From Lachnospiraceae bacterium Marseille-Q4251 (GTDB taxonomy: Bacteria; Bacillota; Clostridia; Lachnospirales; Lachnospiraceae), in contig JAGTTO010000001.1 in NCBI GenBank assembly GCA_018223435.1, positions 2,666,001 through 2,730,000 on the forward strand: a stretch of 64,000 nt of DNA. Reading direction: 5' to 3'. This document shows positions 7,473-16,582 of this stretch, piece after piece. The notes beneath the pieces are model-generated. The model saw only the letters and a program-made list of their open reading frames with translations, did no database searches and was not told the origin of the DNA. Made by a program: the position numbers and the translations under genes. Positions within the stretch are counted from its first letter, which is position 1. Each line of letters starts with the position of its first letter.

Positions 7473-7640
7473 ATGCTGACAGCAAAAGATCTTGAAAAAT
7501 ATCATCAGGCCGCAGAGCGGATCCTGAATGCAATGGACAACAGCCCGGTGCCGATCAGCTGGCACGAAATGGACAGAATGGCATTGCAGAGTGTTATCGC
7601 AAAGGAATTGATTCTCATTGACAAGGAGGCAAGGAAATGA
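7473..7640 (+). CDS. Small hypothetical protein (55 aa)
   Basis: ATG at 7473 is preceded by TAGGAGGGAAAG, a strong ribosome-binding site. The product starts MLTAKDLEKYHQAAERILNA and ends KELILIDKEARK; it is helical and without cysteines. Its stop overlaps the next start (ATGA), which suggests translational coupling. I do not recognise the family. Confidence 0.6.
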   Translation: MLTAKDLEKYHQAAERILNAMDNSPVPISWHEMDRMALQSVIAKELILIDKEARK

Positions 7641-7993
7641 ATGTATGCAAGGTGCCGGATATGTACAAAGACATGGAATATAAGTATATCACAGAAGATT
7701 CCAAAACAAGGGTATATCTGTCCGTGGTGCGAGAATTCAATGAGGCAGAATATGAGAAATACTACATCCGCAAAAAGAAAGAGAAAGTGAGAAAGAGAAT
7801 CCTTTTTATTGCAAGAGCTTTGAAGTATGCACTTCCAGTCCTGGCAAGCACGATTCTTTACAATATGCTTTCAAATAAGCTTTATCTTGAAAGAGGAAGC
7901 TATGAAATTGGCTCAGAAATAGTTTTTGTTGGAATATTCGGCATCGCACTGTTTGGGTTTCTGAATTGGTTTATAGGAGGTGATGAACATTAA
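7637..7993 (+). CDS. Small membrane protein of unknown function
   Basis: 118 residues, start overlapping the previous stop. A soluble charged N-terminal half (KKKEKVRKRI) is followed by two hydrophobic segments, ALKYALPVLASTILYNML and IVFVGIFGIALFGFLNWFI, so it should sit in the membrane as a hairpin. No family is recognised. It ends just before a structured non-coding stretch. Confidence 0.6.
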   Translation: MNVCKVPDMYKDMEYKYITEDSKTRVYLSVVREFNEAEYEKYYIRKKKEKVRKRILFIARALKYALPVLASTILYNMLSNKLYLERGSYEIGSEIVFVGIFGIALFGFLNWFIGGDEH

Positions 7994-7996
7994 AAA

Positions 7997-8102
7997 GGTC
8001 TTGGATAATAAGGGGAAAGCGGAGTGTAGACGGCACCCACGATCCTATCCAAGACCAGTCAGAACTTTTAAAAACAGGTTATCGACCCTTTGTTTTTAAA
8101 GT
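7997..8102 (+). ncRNA. Structured leader or small RNA upstream of the recombination genes
   Basis: The 150-base gap holds two stems. GGTCTTGGATA (7997-8007) pairs perfectly with TATCCAAGACC (8046-8056) around a 38-base GC-richer loop. ACTTTTAAAAACA (8064-8075) pairs with TGTTTTTAAAGT (8091-8102) with one bulge. The second resembles a terminator but lacks a clean U tract afterwards. The gene at 8143 starts 40 bases later with AGGAGG. A regulatory leader or a stand-alone RNA are both possible. Confidence 0.45.
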
Positions 8103-8142
8103 CATCGTCATTTTATCACAAAAATAGGAGGTTATCAAGTAG

Positions 8143-9264
8143 ATGAAAGATGTTTTAGGAAGCTTGCCGGAAGTTATCACGGCATACAAAAATTACAATC
8201 TGCTGGTTCCTACAGCAACGGACGTGCAGCTCAATCCATTCTACAAATTCCATGTAGAAGAGGTTCCAGTCGATCTGGGTGAGAACAGCGGAGACATTTT
8301 CAAGGTTGGTTCAGTTAAGACTGGGAAGCAGGATGAGAGAGGAAAGGATATCTGGGAAGATGTGTTTTCCTTATCTAAGCCATTGCTCAACAAAATGGCT
8401 ATGGCAGCCGGTATCCAGTTTAATCCCAAGGAAACCTATGGCGAACGCATTGACCGCGTTACATACCGTGCACAGGCTCAGGGCGCTATGCGCAAGGCTG
8501 ACGGAACAGCCAGAACAGAAACCGATCAGAAGGTGATCTGTCTTGAGGACGAAGAAGAGAAGTATCGCATTGAGTTTGCGGATAAAGCTGCAAAAGGCAT
8601 AACTGATGAAAAACAGGCACAGGCAGCTGCGGAAATCTTTTCTGGACAATGGGTGGAATCCAAGAACAAATGGGGGAAGAAATGTCAGGCGTTTGTGGTT
8701 GCGAAAGAAGACAGAGACAGATACATCGATCGCTCTGTTATGGTAAACATGGCATTGCTGAAAAAGACCTGGGCTGAAAAAGCTATGACCGGTGCGAAGC
8801 TTCGTGTAATAAGAGCTCTGCTTGGTGTAAAAGGCACATACACAAAGGCAGAACTGCAGAAGAATTTCGCTATCCCAACAGTTATTTTTTCGCCTGATTT
8901 CTCGGATCCACAGGTCAGACAGGCGATGCTGACACAAGGCATGAACTCTGTGAACAATATGTTTGGTACACCACAGATAGCAGTTAAGAACGTGGATTTC
9001 GAATCTGAAAGCACGGTATTTACTCAGGACGATTTGGATAATCCGGCATATGCTTCGGATACAGAAAGCGAAGATGATTATCCACCAATGCAGGAACCGG
9101 ATATTGCTCCCGAACCGGAGTCAGAACCAGAGCCGGACCGATCAATGGATTTTCAGTGCTCCAGATGCGGTGAAGTCATAAATGAAAGAGTTTATGAATA
9201 TTCAATCAATAAATTTGGAGAGCCACTTTGCATTAAATGTCAGAGAGGAGGCGGACGCAGATGA
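8143..9264 (+). CDS. Conserved phage protein of the recombination block with C-terminal zinc finger
   Basis: 373 residues, AGGAGG upstream. The N-terminal 270 residues contain LSKPLLNKMAMAAGIQF, GAMRKADGTARTET and TGAKLRVIRALLGVKGTYTK, a layout I associate with phage proteins coded beside SbcC/SbcD-type nucleases. An acidic proline-rich linker (PEPESEPEPD) leads to a C-terminal zinc ribbon FQCSRCGEVI ... LCIKCQ. Position next to the nuclease suggests a DNA-binding partner, perhaps a single-strand annealing or recombination mediator protein. I cannot assign a family with certainty. Its stop overlaps the next start. Confidence 0.55.
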   Translation: MKDVLGSLPEVITAYKNYNLLVPTATDVQLNPFYKFHVEEVPVDLGENSGDIFKVGSVKTGKQDERGKDIWEDVFSLSKPLLNKMAMAAGIQFNPKETYGERIDRVTYRAQAQGAMRKADGTARTETDQKVICLEDEEEKYRIEFADKAAKGITDEKQAQAAAEIFSGQWVESKNKWGKKCQAFVVAKEDRDRYIDRSVMVNMALLKKTWAEKAMTGAKLRVIRALLGVKGTYTKAELQKNFAIPTVIFSPDFSDPQVRQAMLTQGMNSVNNMFGTPQIAVKNVDFESESTVFTQDDLDNPAYASDTESEDDYPPMQEPDIAPEPESEPEPDRSMDFQCSRCGEVINERVYEYSINKFGEPLCIKCQRGGGRR

Positions 9265-9704
9265 AAATAATAAAGGTATCAACAGAATTGGAAATGTCCG
9301 TACATGAATTTCCGGAAGGGACTATGAGAGAACAGAACAAAGCTCTGTATGATCTGATCGGGAACGGGTGCGACATAGTTGAGCATGTAATGCCGAAGAG
9401 ATTATACACAGAACTGAAAATGCCATCTACTCCTGTTAAAGAACCAGGGAAGTGTGTGAGCATGCTGATTGATGAAGAGGGAAGATTGAAGCCGAACAAA
9501 GCAAATTTGATCGGAAGTTATCTTTACGAATTTGATAAACACGGATGCCCCATTGTTGGAAATATTCTCTTTATCGGAGAAAAGGTGGGAGATGATGGCG
9601 TTGAATTCTGCGGAATTAGCGAGGAGAACTTTTCACTTTTAGAAACGGAATTGAAGAACATGATCACAGCGATGAAAGCAACAGTAAAGGAGATGAGCAA
9701 ATGA
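9261..9704 (+). CDS. DUF3846-like protein
   Basis: 147 residues from the ATG at 9261, coupled to the previous gene (ATGA overlap) and preceded by GAGGAGG. The start MKIIKVSTELEMSVHEF, the middle KPNKANLIGSYLYE and the GNILFIGEK segment match the look of DUF3846 proteins found in phages and conjugative elements. Function is unknown. It is sandwiched between recombination genes and overlaps the next start by 4 bases. Confidence 0.6.
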   Translation: MKIIKVSTELEMSVHEFPEGTMREQNKALYDLIGNGCDIVEHVMPKRLYTELKMPSTPVKEPGKCVSMLIDEEGRLKPNKANLIGSYLYEFDKHGCPIVGNILFIGEKVGDDGVEFCGISEENFSLLETELKNMITAMKATVKEMSK

Positions 9705-12700
9705 AAATACTTCATACTGCCGACTGGCATATCGGCCAGTTTAAAGGACCTGTAGTGGACGGAGTAAATCTCCGTTTGCAGGACACAGTAAAATGTCTTG
9801 AATATATGGTTGAGGTAGCCCAGAAAGAGAAACCGGACATTGTTTGCATTTCTGGTGATATCTTCCACCAGGAGCAGATTGGTCCGGTACGGTACTCAGA
9901 CGAAATGATTATTGCAACAGATACGATCACAAAATTGGCTGACATTGCGAAAGGGGTGATCGTAATGAGAGGAACGCCGAACCATGATGGAAACGGACAG
10001 TTCAGAGTTTTGGATAGGATGTTTGCGAAAACTAGTCATGTGCATATAATAACAGCTCCAACTGTCCTTCACACACCATATACAGACATTGCCTGCATAC
10101 CGGGATTTGACAAACAGGAGTTCAGAGCAAAATTCCCTGGTTTATCTGCAGACGAAGAAAATCTTGCATGGACGAAATATATTTCAGATATGGTTTTTGC
10201 ATTGAGAGCAGAGTGTGAAAAGACACCGATTCTCATGGCACATTATACGGTTCCTGGTTGCAACATGGAATCAGGGCAGACTTCCTTCTTCACAAACTTT
10301 GAGCCGGTCATTCCAAGAGAAGCTTTAATGGCCGCAAGATATGAGGCGGTACTTCTTGGTCATATCCATCGCCCGCAAATCATTGAAGGATTTGGCAATG
10401 TATTCTATTCCGGAGCAATCAATGCAATGAATTTTAATGATGAAGGACAGGAGCGTGGATTCTGGATTCATGAATTTAATGAGAAAGGCACTCTGGTAAA
10501 AGGACATAGATACACTACTCCATACAGACAGTTCCACACTATCACCTGGGATCCTGATGAAGTTGGCGATTATATCCGTGAAGGGGCTATGTATCTCCAC
10601 AGAACAGGCATTCCAGAAGAGGTGACGGATAAGATAGTCCGGGTGCGGTATTCCTGCACATCTGAGCAGAAGAAGGCACTCAATATTCCATTACTGCAAA
10701 AGAACCTGTACGAGCTTGGTGCATTCTATGTGGCAGATATTGAAGCAGAAAGCACTATTGACATCACGAACCGTGGACTTCTCTCGGAGGAAAGTGACCC
10801 ACGACTGAATCTGAAAAAATGGTTGGAGGAAAAGACATTTAAGAATCCAGATAAAATCGTGGAGCTTGCCGAGCCGATCATAGCAGAAGCCATGAAACAG
10901 AGTACCACCGCAGAAATCCATGGCGTGTTTAAACCGGTATCTATTTCAGTCAGAAACTACAGAAATTACAAGGAAGAAAGCTTTGATTTCTCAGACGTTT
11001 CGTTCTGTACGATCAATGGAGCAAACGGTGCAGGAAAGAGCAGTCTTTTCATGGATGCTATTGTGGATTGCCTGTTTGAAGAAACCCGAGAGGGAGACTG
11101 CAAGGCGTGGATCCGAGGTACAGAGGATGCAAGAAGCGGCTCTATAGAATTTATTTTCGACATCGGAGAGAAACGATTCCGAGTAGTCCGCACCAGAACA
11201 AAATCCGGAAAACCAACACTGAACTTGTCGCAGTATCAGGAAGAAAGTGCTGACTGGCTGAATCTGTCCAAGGAAAGAATCATTGACACACAGGCTGAAA
11301 TCGAGAAGCTTCTTGGTATGGACAGCATGACATTTCGCAGCTGCGCATTGATCATGCAGGACCAGTATGGATTGTTCTTACAGGCGAAGAAAGATGAACG
11401 TATCGCAATCCTTGGAAATCTGCTCGGGCTTGGAATCTATGGAGTAATGGAACTGGATGCTAGAAAGAAGCTTGCGGATGCCAGAAAGGAACTTGCTTCT
11501 AAAAAAGAAGCCGTTCGGATCAAGACTGACTTCATTAAGGCTCAGGGAAATCCAGAGGAAGAACTGGAAGTGGTAGAAAAAGATATTCATAAAAAGCAGG
11601 AAGAGATTGAAAATCTGGATGAAGCCAGAAGAAAACTGCTCGAATGTCAGGAAAAAATATCTGAGGCAGAGAAAGAAAGCGAAAAAGTGAGAAGTGAATT
11701 AAAAGAATGCTCTGAGGAATGCAGTGTCATGGAACATGACCTGGAATATTCAAAGCAGACTCTGACAGCATGCAATAATCTTTTGGAAATGGCTGATGTG
11801 ATACGGGAAAAAGCAAAACAGCATTCAGAATTATCTTTGCAGCTTTCTGACGTAGAGAAGGCCGTTATTAAATATAAAAATGCCAAAGAGACATTGAACG
11901 GTTACACCGAAGACGCTGACCGTTACCAGAGGCTTATTGATAAGAGCAAGTTCCGAAACGACCAGATACGCAATCGGATTTCACAGTTGGCATTTAATGT
12001 TCCGGATGATCTGGAAGAAAGACTTGACGCACTGGCAAATCAAAGGGAAGAAATCGAGTACCAGCAGGAAAAAAGATACCTGTATTCTATGGCTCAAAAT
12101 GAATTGCACGAAATCTATTCATCCTATTCGCAGAAGATATCCGGAGCGGAAAACCGACGGGATTATCGGCAGAAAAGGATTGCCGAGATAAGACAGCAGG
12201 AAGAATTCATGAAGAATTCTGGGTGCCCGGATATTGAGAGTGCAAGCTGCAGATTCCTGTCGAAAGCAGTCGAAGATGTCAAAAGCCTTCCGATTGAGCT
12301 GGACAATCTGAAAAAATGCGAGGAAGAGATTGAGATATTAGCATCTGAACGTGACAAAAAAATAGCCGACACGCAGGAAGAGATTGAAAGAATAGGATAC
12401 GATCCTAAACGCCTTGCTATTCTGACCGCATCTGTAACGGAACTTTCCAAATATGAACGCATAAAGAAAGCTGTGGAGCAGAACAAACTCGAAACTGCCC
12501 GTTTAGAGACCGAAAAGGAATCAAACGATAAAAATATAGGGCAGTGCGAGGAAAATCTGCTACAGATCAAATTAAAGACCTCTGAGGTAACGGAAACAGT
12601 TAACATACTATCGGAATCAGTTAACAGACAGGAGCAGATCAAACATCAGATAGCTCATCTGCAGACTTATGTAGAACAGGAAAAAGAACTCCCTGTTTAT

Positions 12701-13531
12701 GAAGAAAGAAAGCAGCATGTTATTGAACGGATTGAGAACATGGAAAAAGAGATGGAAAAGCTTACTGACAGAAAATTCATCCTCTCTTCTCAGCTGACTG
12801 GTATGGATACCATGTTGGAAAAAATGAAGGAAACATTTTCGACCAATATGGTGGAAGAAACAGACAGGCAGATTCGCAGTAACAAGGAATCCCTTGGAGA
12901 ACTGCAGATCCAGAAAGGAGTACTCCTTGAACGTCTGGAAAATATCGATACCATGCGAGGCGAAATCTCCATGCTGAATAATGGAATTGCTGTAGCCGCC
13001 GGAAGAGCGGACTGTTACGAAGCATTAAAGCAGGCATTTTCACAGGACGGAGTTCCACACCAGATCATCAGGAACATCATTCCTCATATCACAGATACTA
13101 CGAATAATATTCTTGGCCAGATGACTGGTGGAACGATGGGAGTGGAATTTGTGATGGAGCGCACCGTCAAAGGAAAGGACGGAGACAAGGCAACGCTGGA
13201 TGTTCTGATCAACGAATATGGCAAGACAACTCTTCCATATGCTTCCAAGAGCGGAGGCGAGAAGGTAAAAGCTTCTCTTGCTGTTATCCTTGCACTGTCC
13301 GAGATCAAGGCCACAGCGGCAGGAATACAGCTTGGAATGCTCTTTATTGATGAACCACCATTCCTTGATGATGAGGGCGCACAGGCTTATGTAGATGCCC
13401 TTGAGACGATCCGTGATCGGTATTCCGATGTGAAGATCATGGCAATCACTCATGACGATGCCATGAAAGCGAGATTTGGCCAGGCTGTGACAGTGATTAA
13501 AACAGATGATGGCTCAAAAGTAATCTACTAA
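9701..13531 (+). CDS. Fused SbcD-SbcC nuclease/ATPase (Mre11-Rad50-like single chain)
   Basis: This 1276-residue protein joins two normally separate subunits. Residues 1-400 are an SbcD/Mre11 metallophosphoesterase: HTADWHIGQ (D8, H10), ISGDIFHQ, RGTPNHDG and LLGHIHRP are the metal-binding motifs. From about 410 an SbcC/Rad50 ATPase begins, with Walker A GANGAGKSS (about 440-448). Long heptad-rich coiled coils (about 600-1120) enclose a cysteine pair CPDIESASC (842-850) at the place of the zinc hook. The ATPase half ends with the ABC signature SGGEKVKASLA (about 1184) and Walker B GMLFIDEPPFLDD. Such complexes process DNA ends and hairpins; phage versions (T4 gp46/47, T5 D12/D13) serve recombination-dependent replication. 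Fusion in one frame without stop is seen directly. It is translationally coupled to the DUF3846 gene. Confidence 0.93.
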   Translation: MKILHTADWHIGQFKGPVVDGVNLRLQDTVKCLEYMVEVAQKEKPDIVCISGDIFHQEQIGPVRYSDEMIIATDTITKLADIAKGVIVMRGTPNHDGNGQFRVLDRMFAKTSHVHIITAPTVLHTPYTDIACIPGFDKQEFRAKFPGLSADEENLAWTKYISDMVFALRAECEKTPILMAHYTVPGCNMESGQTSFFTNFEPVIPREALMAARYEAVLLGHIHRPQIIEGFGNVFYSGAINAMNFNDEGQERGFWIHEFNEKGTLVKGHRYTTPYRQFHTITWDPDEVGDYIREGAMYLHRTGIPEEVTDKIVRVRYSCTSEQKKALNIPLLQKNLYELGAFYVADIEAESTIDITNRGLLSEESDPRLNLKKWLEEKTFKNPDKIVELAEPIIAEAMKQSTTAEIHGVFKPVSISVRNYRNYKEESFDFSDVSFCTINGANGAGKSSLFMDAIVDCLFEETREGDCKAWIRGTEDARSGSIEFIFDIGEKRFRVVRTRTKSGKPTLNLSQYQEESADWLNLSKERIIDTQAEIEKLLGMDSMTFRSCALIMQDQYGLFLQAKKDERIAILGNLLGLGIYGVMELDARKKLADARKELASKKEAVRIKTDFIKAQGNPEEELEVVEKDIHKKQEEIENLDEARRKLLECQEKISEAEKESEKVRSELKECSEECSVMEHDLEYSKQTLTACNNLLEMADVIREKAKQHSELSLQLSDVEKAVIKYKNAKETLNGYTEDADRYQRLIDKSKFRNDQIRNRISQLAFNVPDDLEERLDALANQREEIEYQQEKRYLYSMAQNELHEIYSSYSQKISGAENRRDYRQKRIAEIRQQEEFMKNSGCPDIESASCRFLSKAVEDVKSLPIELDNLKKCEEEIEILASERDKKIADTQEEIERIGYDPKRLAILTASVTELSKYERIKKAVEQNKLETARLETEKESNDKNIGQCEENLLQIKLKTSEVTETVNILSESVNRQEQIKHQIAHLQTYVEQEKELPVYEERKQHVIERIENMEKEMEKLTDRKFILSSQLTGMDTMLEKMKETFSTNMVEETDRQIRSNKESLGELQIQKGVLLERLENIDTMRGEISMLNNGIAVAAGRADCYEALKQAFSQDGVPHQIIRNIIPHITDTTNNILGQMTGGTMGVEFVMERTVKGKDGDKATLDVLINEYGKTTLPYASKSGGEKVKASLAVILALSEIKATAAGIQLGMLFIDEPPFLDDEGAQAYVDALETIRDRYSDVKIMAITHDDAMKARFGQAVTVIKTDDGSKVIY

Positions 13532-13543
13532 GCGGAGGAACTT

Positions 13544-14371
13544 ATGGCGAAAAGATATTATTGGTTAAAGCTTCCTGACGGGTTTTTCCGTCAGAAGGCT
13601 ATCAAAAAACTTCGGAAGATTGCCGGAGGAGACACCTACACAATTATTTACCTGAAAATGCTTCTTGTGGCGATGAAACAGGATGGAAGACTTTACTTCG
13701 AGGGAGTAGAAGCAACATTCTATGACGAGCTTGCCCTGGACCTGGACGAAGAAGTTGAAAATGTAAGAGTGACGGTTATGTTTTTGATTCAGCAGGACCT
13801 CATGCAGCTGATTGACGAAACCGAATATTCACTGTCAGAATGCGCTAAAATGACGGGTTCTGAGAGTACAAGCGCAGCTCGTGTAAGGAAATATAGAAGC
13901 AAAGAAGCGTTACAATGTAACACTGATGTAACGGGCTGTAACGAAGTGAAACAAATCTGTAACGGAGAGATAGAGATAGAGAAAGAGATAGAGTTAGATA
14001 AAGAGAAAGATAATAAAAACATTAGCTTGGAGCTTAAAGACTCCAAGCAGAACACGTTCATCTCCCTTCCTCTGGTTACAGGCTCAGGAAATTATGATGT
14101 GACATTTGATTATCTCAATTCACTGAGAGAACTGTTTCCGGCACTGGATGTTGAACAGGAGTTTAGATCAATGGCAGCATGGCTTGACAGTCACCCTCGT
14201 AATCGTAAGACACCTAGAGGAATCAAGAGATTTATCACTGGTTGGTTAGAACGTTCACAGAATTCAATGCCGGCATCCAGAACACCGCAAGCACCTGCAG
14301 CTACAAAGAACATGTCAACGAATCAGTATATGGAGGCAACGGCCGGCTGGTGCGAAGGGATGGGTGATTAA
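13544..14371 (+). CDS. Replisome organiser / replication initiator
   Basis: 275 residues. The N-terminus KRYYWLKLPDGFFRQKAIKK followed by LRKIAGGDTYTIIYLKMLL is the hallmark of the phage replisome-organiser N-terminal domain (Rep_Org_N) found in Firmicutes phages. Residues about 125-160 are encoded by repeat-rich DNA (EIEIEKEIELDKEKDNKN) and form a flexible linker. The C-terminal 100 residues (REFPALD-type FRSMAAWL ... FITGWLERSQ) look like a DnaD/helicase-loading segment. It should bind the origin, which by analogy with lactococcal phages may be the iteron cluster inside this gene, and recruit the loader encoded next. Confidence 0.85.
   Translation: MAKRYYWLKLPDGFFRQKAIKKLRKIAGGDTYTIIYLKMLLVAMKQDGRLYFEGVEATFYDELALDLDEEVENVRVTVMFLIQQDLMQLIDETEYSLSECAKMTGSESTSAARVRKYRSKEALQCNTDVTGCNEVKQICNGEIEIEKEIELDKEKDNKNISLELKDSKQNTFISLPLVTGSGNYDVTFDYLNSLRELFPALDVEQEFRSMAAWLDSHPRNRKTPRGIKRFITGWLERSQNSMPASRTPQAPAATKNMSTNQYMEATAGWCEGMGD
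13908..14015. other. Candidate replication origin inside the replisome-organiser gene
   Basis: TGTAAC occurs at 13916, 13927, 13937 and 13958, with an inverted GTTACA at 13909. Directly after comes a purine-rich tract of repeated GAGATA units and then AT-rich DNA (13964-14020). Iterons plus an easily melted tract inside the initiator gene is the arrangement known from several lactococcal and related phages. Origin activity is inference. Confidence 0.5.
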
Positions 14372-14990
14372 AGTGACACCTCAAGAATTTGATTTTATCA
14401 GAGCTTCAATCAAAAGTGCCTATCCAACATTTAATGTCATGCCAGACCAATACAGCATCCGCATGTGGTACCGCATGTTGGGGGATCTGGATTACAAGCT
14501 TTGCGAAACAGCATTGATGGAATTGTTTGCCACTCATACATACCCGCCGCAGATATCTGAGATACGGGAGAAATGTGCAGAATATATAGTTCCGCACCTC
14601 AAAGACCAGGGAGAAGCTTGGGGAGAAGTGCAGAAGGCTATAAGTCAGTATGGATATTACAGGCAGGAAGAAGCACTGGAAAGTCTGACACCAATAGTCA
14701 GAGAGGCGGTAAGACGGCTTGGCTTCCGGGAGATATGTCTTGATGAGAACCAGGATGCTGTCCGAGCACATTTCTTCAAGATATATTCAAGCCTGATCGA
14801 GCGCAAGACGAACGATGCAAAGCTTCCTCCGAGTATTCTGGAAGCGAAAAATAAATATATTGCACAGCTTACCACACAAGAAAATGTGGCAATAGAACAA
14901 CATCACCGGGAACAGATAGCAGAAGAACCAGAACGTGCGACACCAGAGTATATAGATATGCTAATGCGGGAACACGGATTCAAGAGGTGA
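14364..14990 (+). CDS. Replicative helicase loader-like protein
   Basis: 208 residues, start GTG overlapping the previous stop. The first part TPQEFDFIRASIKSAYP, NVMPDQYSIRMWYRMLGDLD and YPPQISEIREKC matches the pattern of the helicase loader/inhibitor family related to SPP1 gp39 (G39P): a short helical N-domain that binds the helicase. The C-terminal part is helical and charged. It presumably brings the host replicative helicase to the origin, since no phage DnaB is seen in the window. Family identity is from pattern and position. Confidence 0.7.
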   Translation: MIKVTPQEFDFIRASIKSAYPTFNVMPDQYSIRMWYRMLGDLDYKLCETALMELFATHTYPPQISEIREKCAEYIVPHLKDQGEAWGEVQKAISQYGYYRQEEALESLTPIVREAVRRLGFREICLDENQDAVRAHFFKIYSSLIERKTNDAKLPPSILEAKNKYIAQLTTQENVAIEQHHREQIAEEPERATPEYIDMLMREHGFKR

Positions 14991-14994
14991 CAGC

Positions 14995-15828
14995 ATGGAG
15001 CAGATAGAGAAAATACAGGGAACAGAGAAAGAGTTCATAAAAGTTTTTCAAGAGCTGTGCTACAGCCGGAGTTCATGGCAGGTGTGGGCCGATCTGATGG
15101 CGGCAATGGCTTGCACACTGGCGAATTCGGTTGATAAGACGGAACCGAGATACACTGCAAGAGAGAAAGAATATGCAGAGTGCATCAAACGCCTTGGCGG
15201 GGTAGAGAAGCCGGCCAAATGCTTTGCGATTGTAGTTGAAGCGTTGGAGCGGAATCCAAATCAGGACTTTCTTGGAAAACTATACATGAGCCTTGAACTG
15301 GGAAATCACTGGAAAGGGCAGTTTTTTACACCATACAATGTCTGCGAATGTATGGCTGGCATAACAATCAATGACAATGTACAGACATTGGAAAAACAGG
15401 AATGGATATCTGTCAATGATCCGGCATGTGGAGCAGGAGCAACTCTTGTAGCAGCGGCAAATATATTCCGCAGAAAAAAGATAAATTACCAGACACGGGT
15501 TTTGTTCACCGCCAATGACATAGACAGGGTAGTTGCTCAGATGTGTTATATACAGCTTTCGCTTCTTGGGTGCGCAGGCTGGGTGGCTGTTGCAAATACG
15601 ATATCCAATCCGGTGTGCGGAGATCCACTGATGCCGGTTGAAAAGCCGGGACAGGAATTCTGGTACACACCGTTTTATTTCAGGGGAGAATGGAACTGTA
15701 GACGGCAGATTCAGATATTTAAAGAAATGTGCGGTTCATGGATAACTCCGATTGAAGAACGCAACCCTGGGAAGATTACTTTTTATTTTGATTTCGAGAA
15801 AGGAGATTACAAATGTCAGAACAGTTAA
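14995..15828 (+). CDS. N6-adenine DNA methylase-like protein
   Basis: 277 residues. GQFFTPYNVCECM and NDPACGAGATLVAA (SAM-binding motif I, DPACGxG) are the N-terminal signature of type I restriction-modification HsdM-like methylases. ANDIDRVVAQMCYIQLSLLG continues the fold. The expected catalytic NPPF/Y motif IV is not intact; the corresponding place reads NTISNPVCGDPLMP. The enzyme may thus be a degenerate or divergent methylase. It could protect phage DNA or modify the origin, but activity is uncertain. It overlaps the PcfK-like gene by 16 bases. Confidence 0.8.
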   Translation: MEQIEKIQGTEKEFIKVFQELCYSRSSWQVWADLMAAMACTLANSVDKTEPRYTAREKEYAECIKRLGGVEKPAKCFAIVVEALERNPNQDFLGKLYMSLELGNHWKGQFFTPYNVCECMAGITINDNVQTLEKQEWISVNDPACGAGATLVAAANIFRRKKINYQTRVLFTANDIDRVVAQMCYIQLSLLGCAGWVAVANTISNPVCGDPLMPVEKPGQEFWYTPFYFRGEWNCRRQIQIFKEMCGSWITPIEERNPGKITFYFDFEKGDYKCQNS

Positions 15829-16571
15829 AGCAGGAACTTGAAGCTGATACTGACCGTTTAGAGGCGGAAACGGTTGCAGACAGTGAAACAATAGGGGAAC
15901 AGGAAGAGAAACCGACAGAGGGCAAATTAGAGGCCCAGGAAGGCGATGAATCAAAGGAAGAGGATACAGTTCCAATGGGAAAAGCCTCTCTTGCTGATAT
16001 TGTTTCCGGGATTCCAGCTCCGACAAAAGAAGAAGTTGAAGCGGCAGAAGCTGAAAACGCAAAGCCGGTAAAGCAGAAAGCCAGAGAAAAACTGGAAGCT
16101 GAAAAGAAAAGAGCAACCCAGAAGAACTTTGCGGATCCGGTCATTACTTACCTGATGAAAAGATGCGAAGAGGATCAGGGGCTTGCTGAGGATGTGATGC
16201 AGGAGGGAAAGACCTGGAGCAAGTGCTTTAACTATATTGTTGAACAGGCCAGGAAGCAGTCGAATGGTAGAAGTACAGCAGTTGAAGACCGGGTTGTGTA
16301 TGAATGGGCCGAGGATTATTACCACAAGTATGAAAAACCGGAAACCGCCAAAAAGGAAAAAGACAAAAAGCCTGCGACAACAAAAAAGACAGAAGCACCA
16401 GCTAAAAAAGTCACAAAAATCAAGAAAGACACCCAGGAAACAAAGGATGATTCCAAGGCTTCTGAAAAGCCAGAGAAAAAAGATGCTGCTTCCAAGCAGC
16501 GGAAAACTGAAAAACCCAGTACAAAAAGCAGCGGCTTGAGCGGCCAGATGTCATTGTTTGATCTTCTGTAG
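15813..16571 (+). CDS. PcfK-like protein with C-terminal clamp-binding peptide
   Basis: 252 residues. The Glu-rich N-terminus and Lys/Thr-rich C-terminal third are low-complexity. The folded core (about 105-180: ADPVITYLMKRCEEDQGLAE, KCFNYIVEQARKQS) is the PcfK-like domain known from conjugative plasmids and phages next to PcfJ. The last eight residues are QMSLFDLL, very close to the QL(S/D)LF consensus by which proteins bind the bacterial sliding clamp. A phage clamp homologue is encoded at 20962. Seen: the motif at the extreme C-terminus; inferred: binding. Confidence 0.75.
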   Translation: MSEQLKQELEADTDRLEAETVADSETIGEQEEKPTEGKLEAQEGDESKEEDTVPMGKASLADIVSGIPAPTKEEVEAAEAENAKPVKQKAREKLEAEKKRATQKNFADPVITYLMKRCEEDQGLAEDVMQEGKTWSKCFNYIVEQARKQSNGRSTAVEDRVVYEWAEDYYHKYEKPETAKKEKDKKPATTKKTEAPAKKVTKIKKDTQETKDDSKASEKPEKKDAASKQRKTEKPSTKSSGLSGQMSLFDLL

Positions 16572-16582
16572 GAGGCTGTCGC

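Noticed and set aside
13964..14010. GAGATA tandem units as a CRISPR or satellite array
   Set aside because: Too short, irregular and coding in frame; best seen as the purine-rich part of the candidate origin. No CRISPR-like spaced repeats were seen anywhere in the window.
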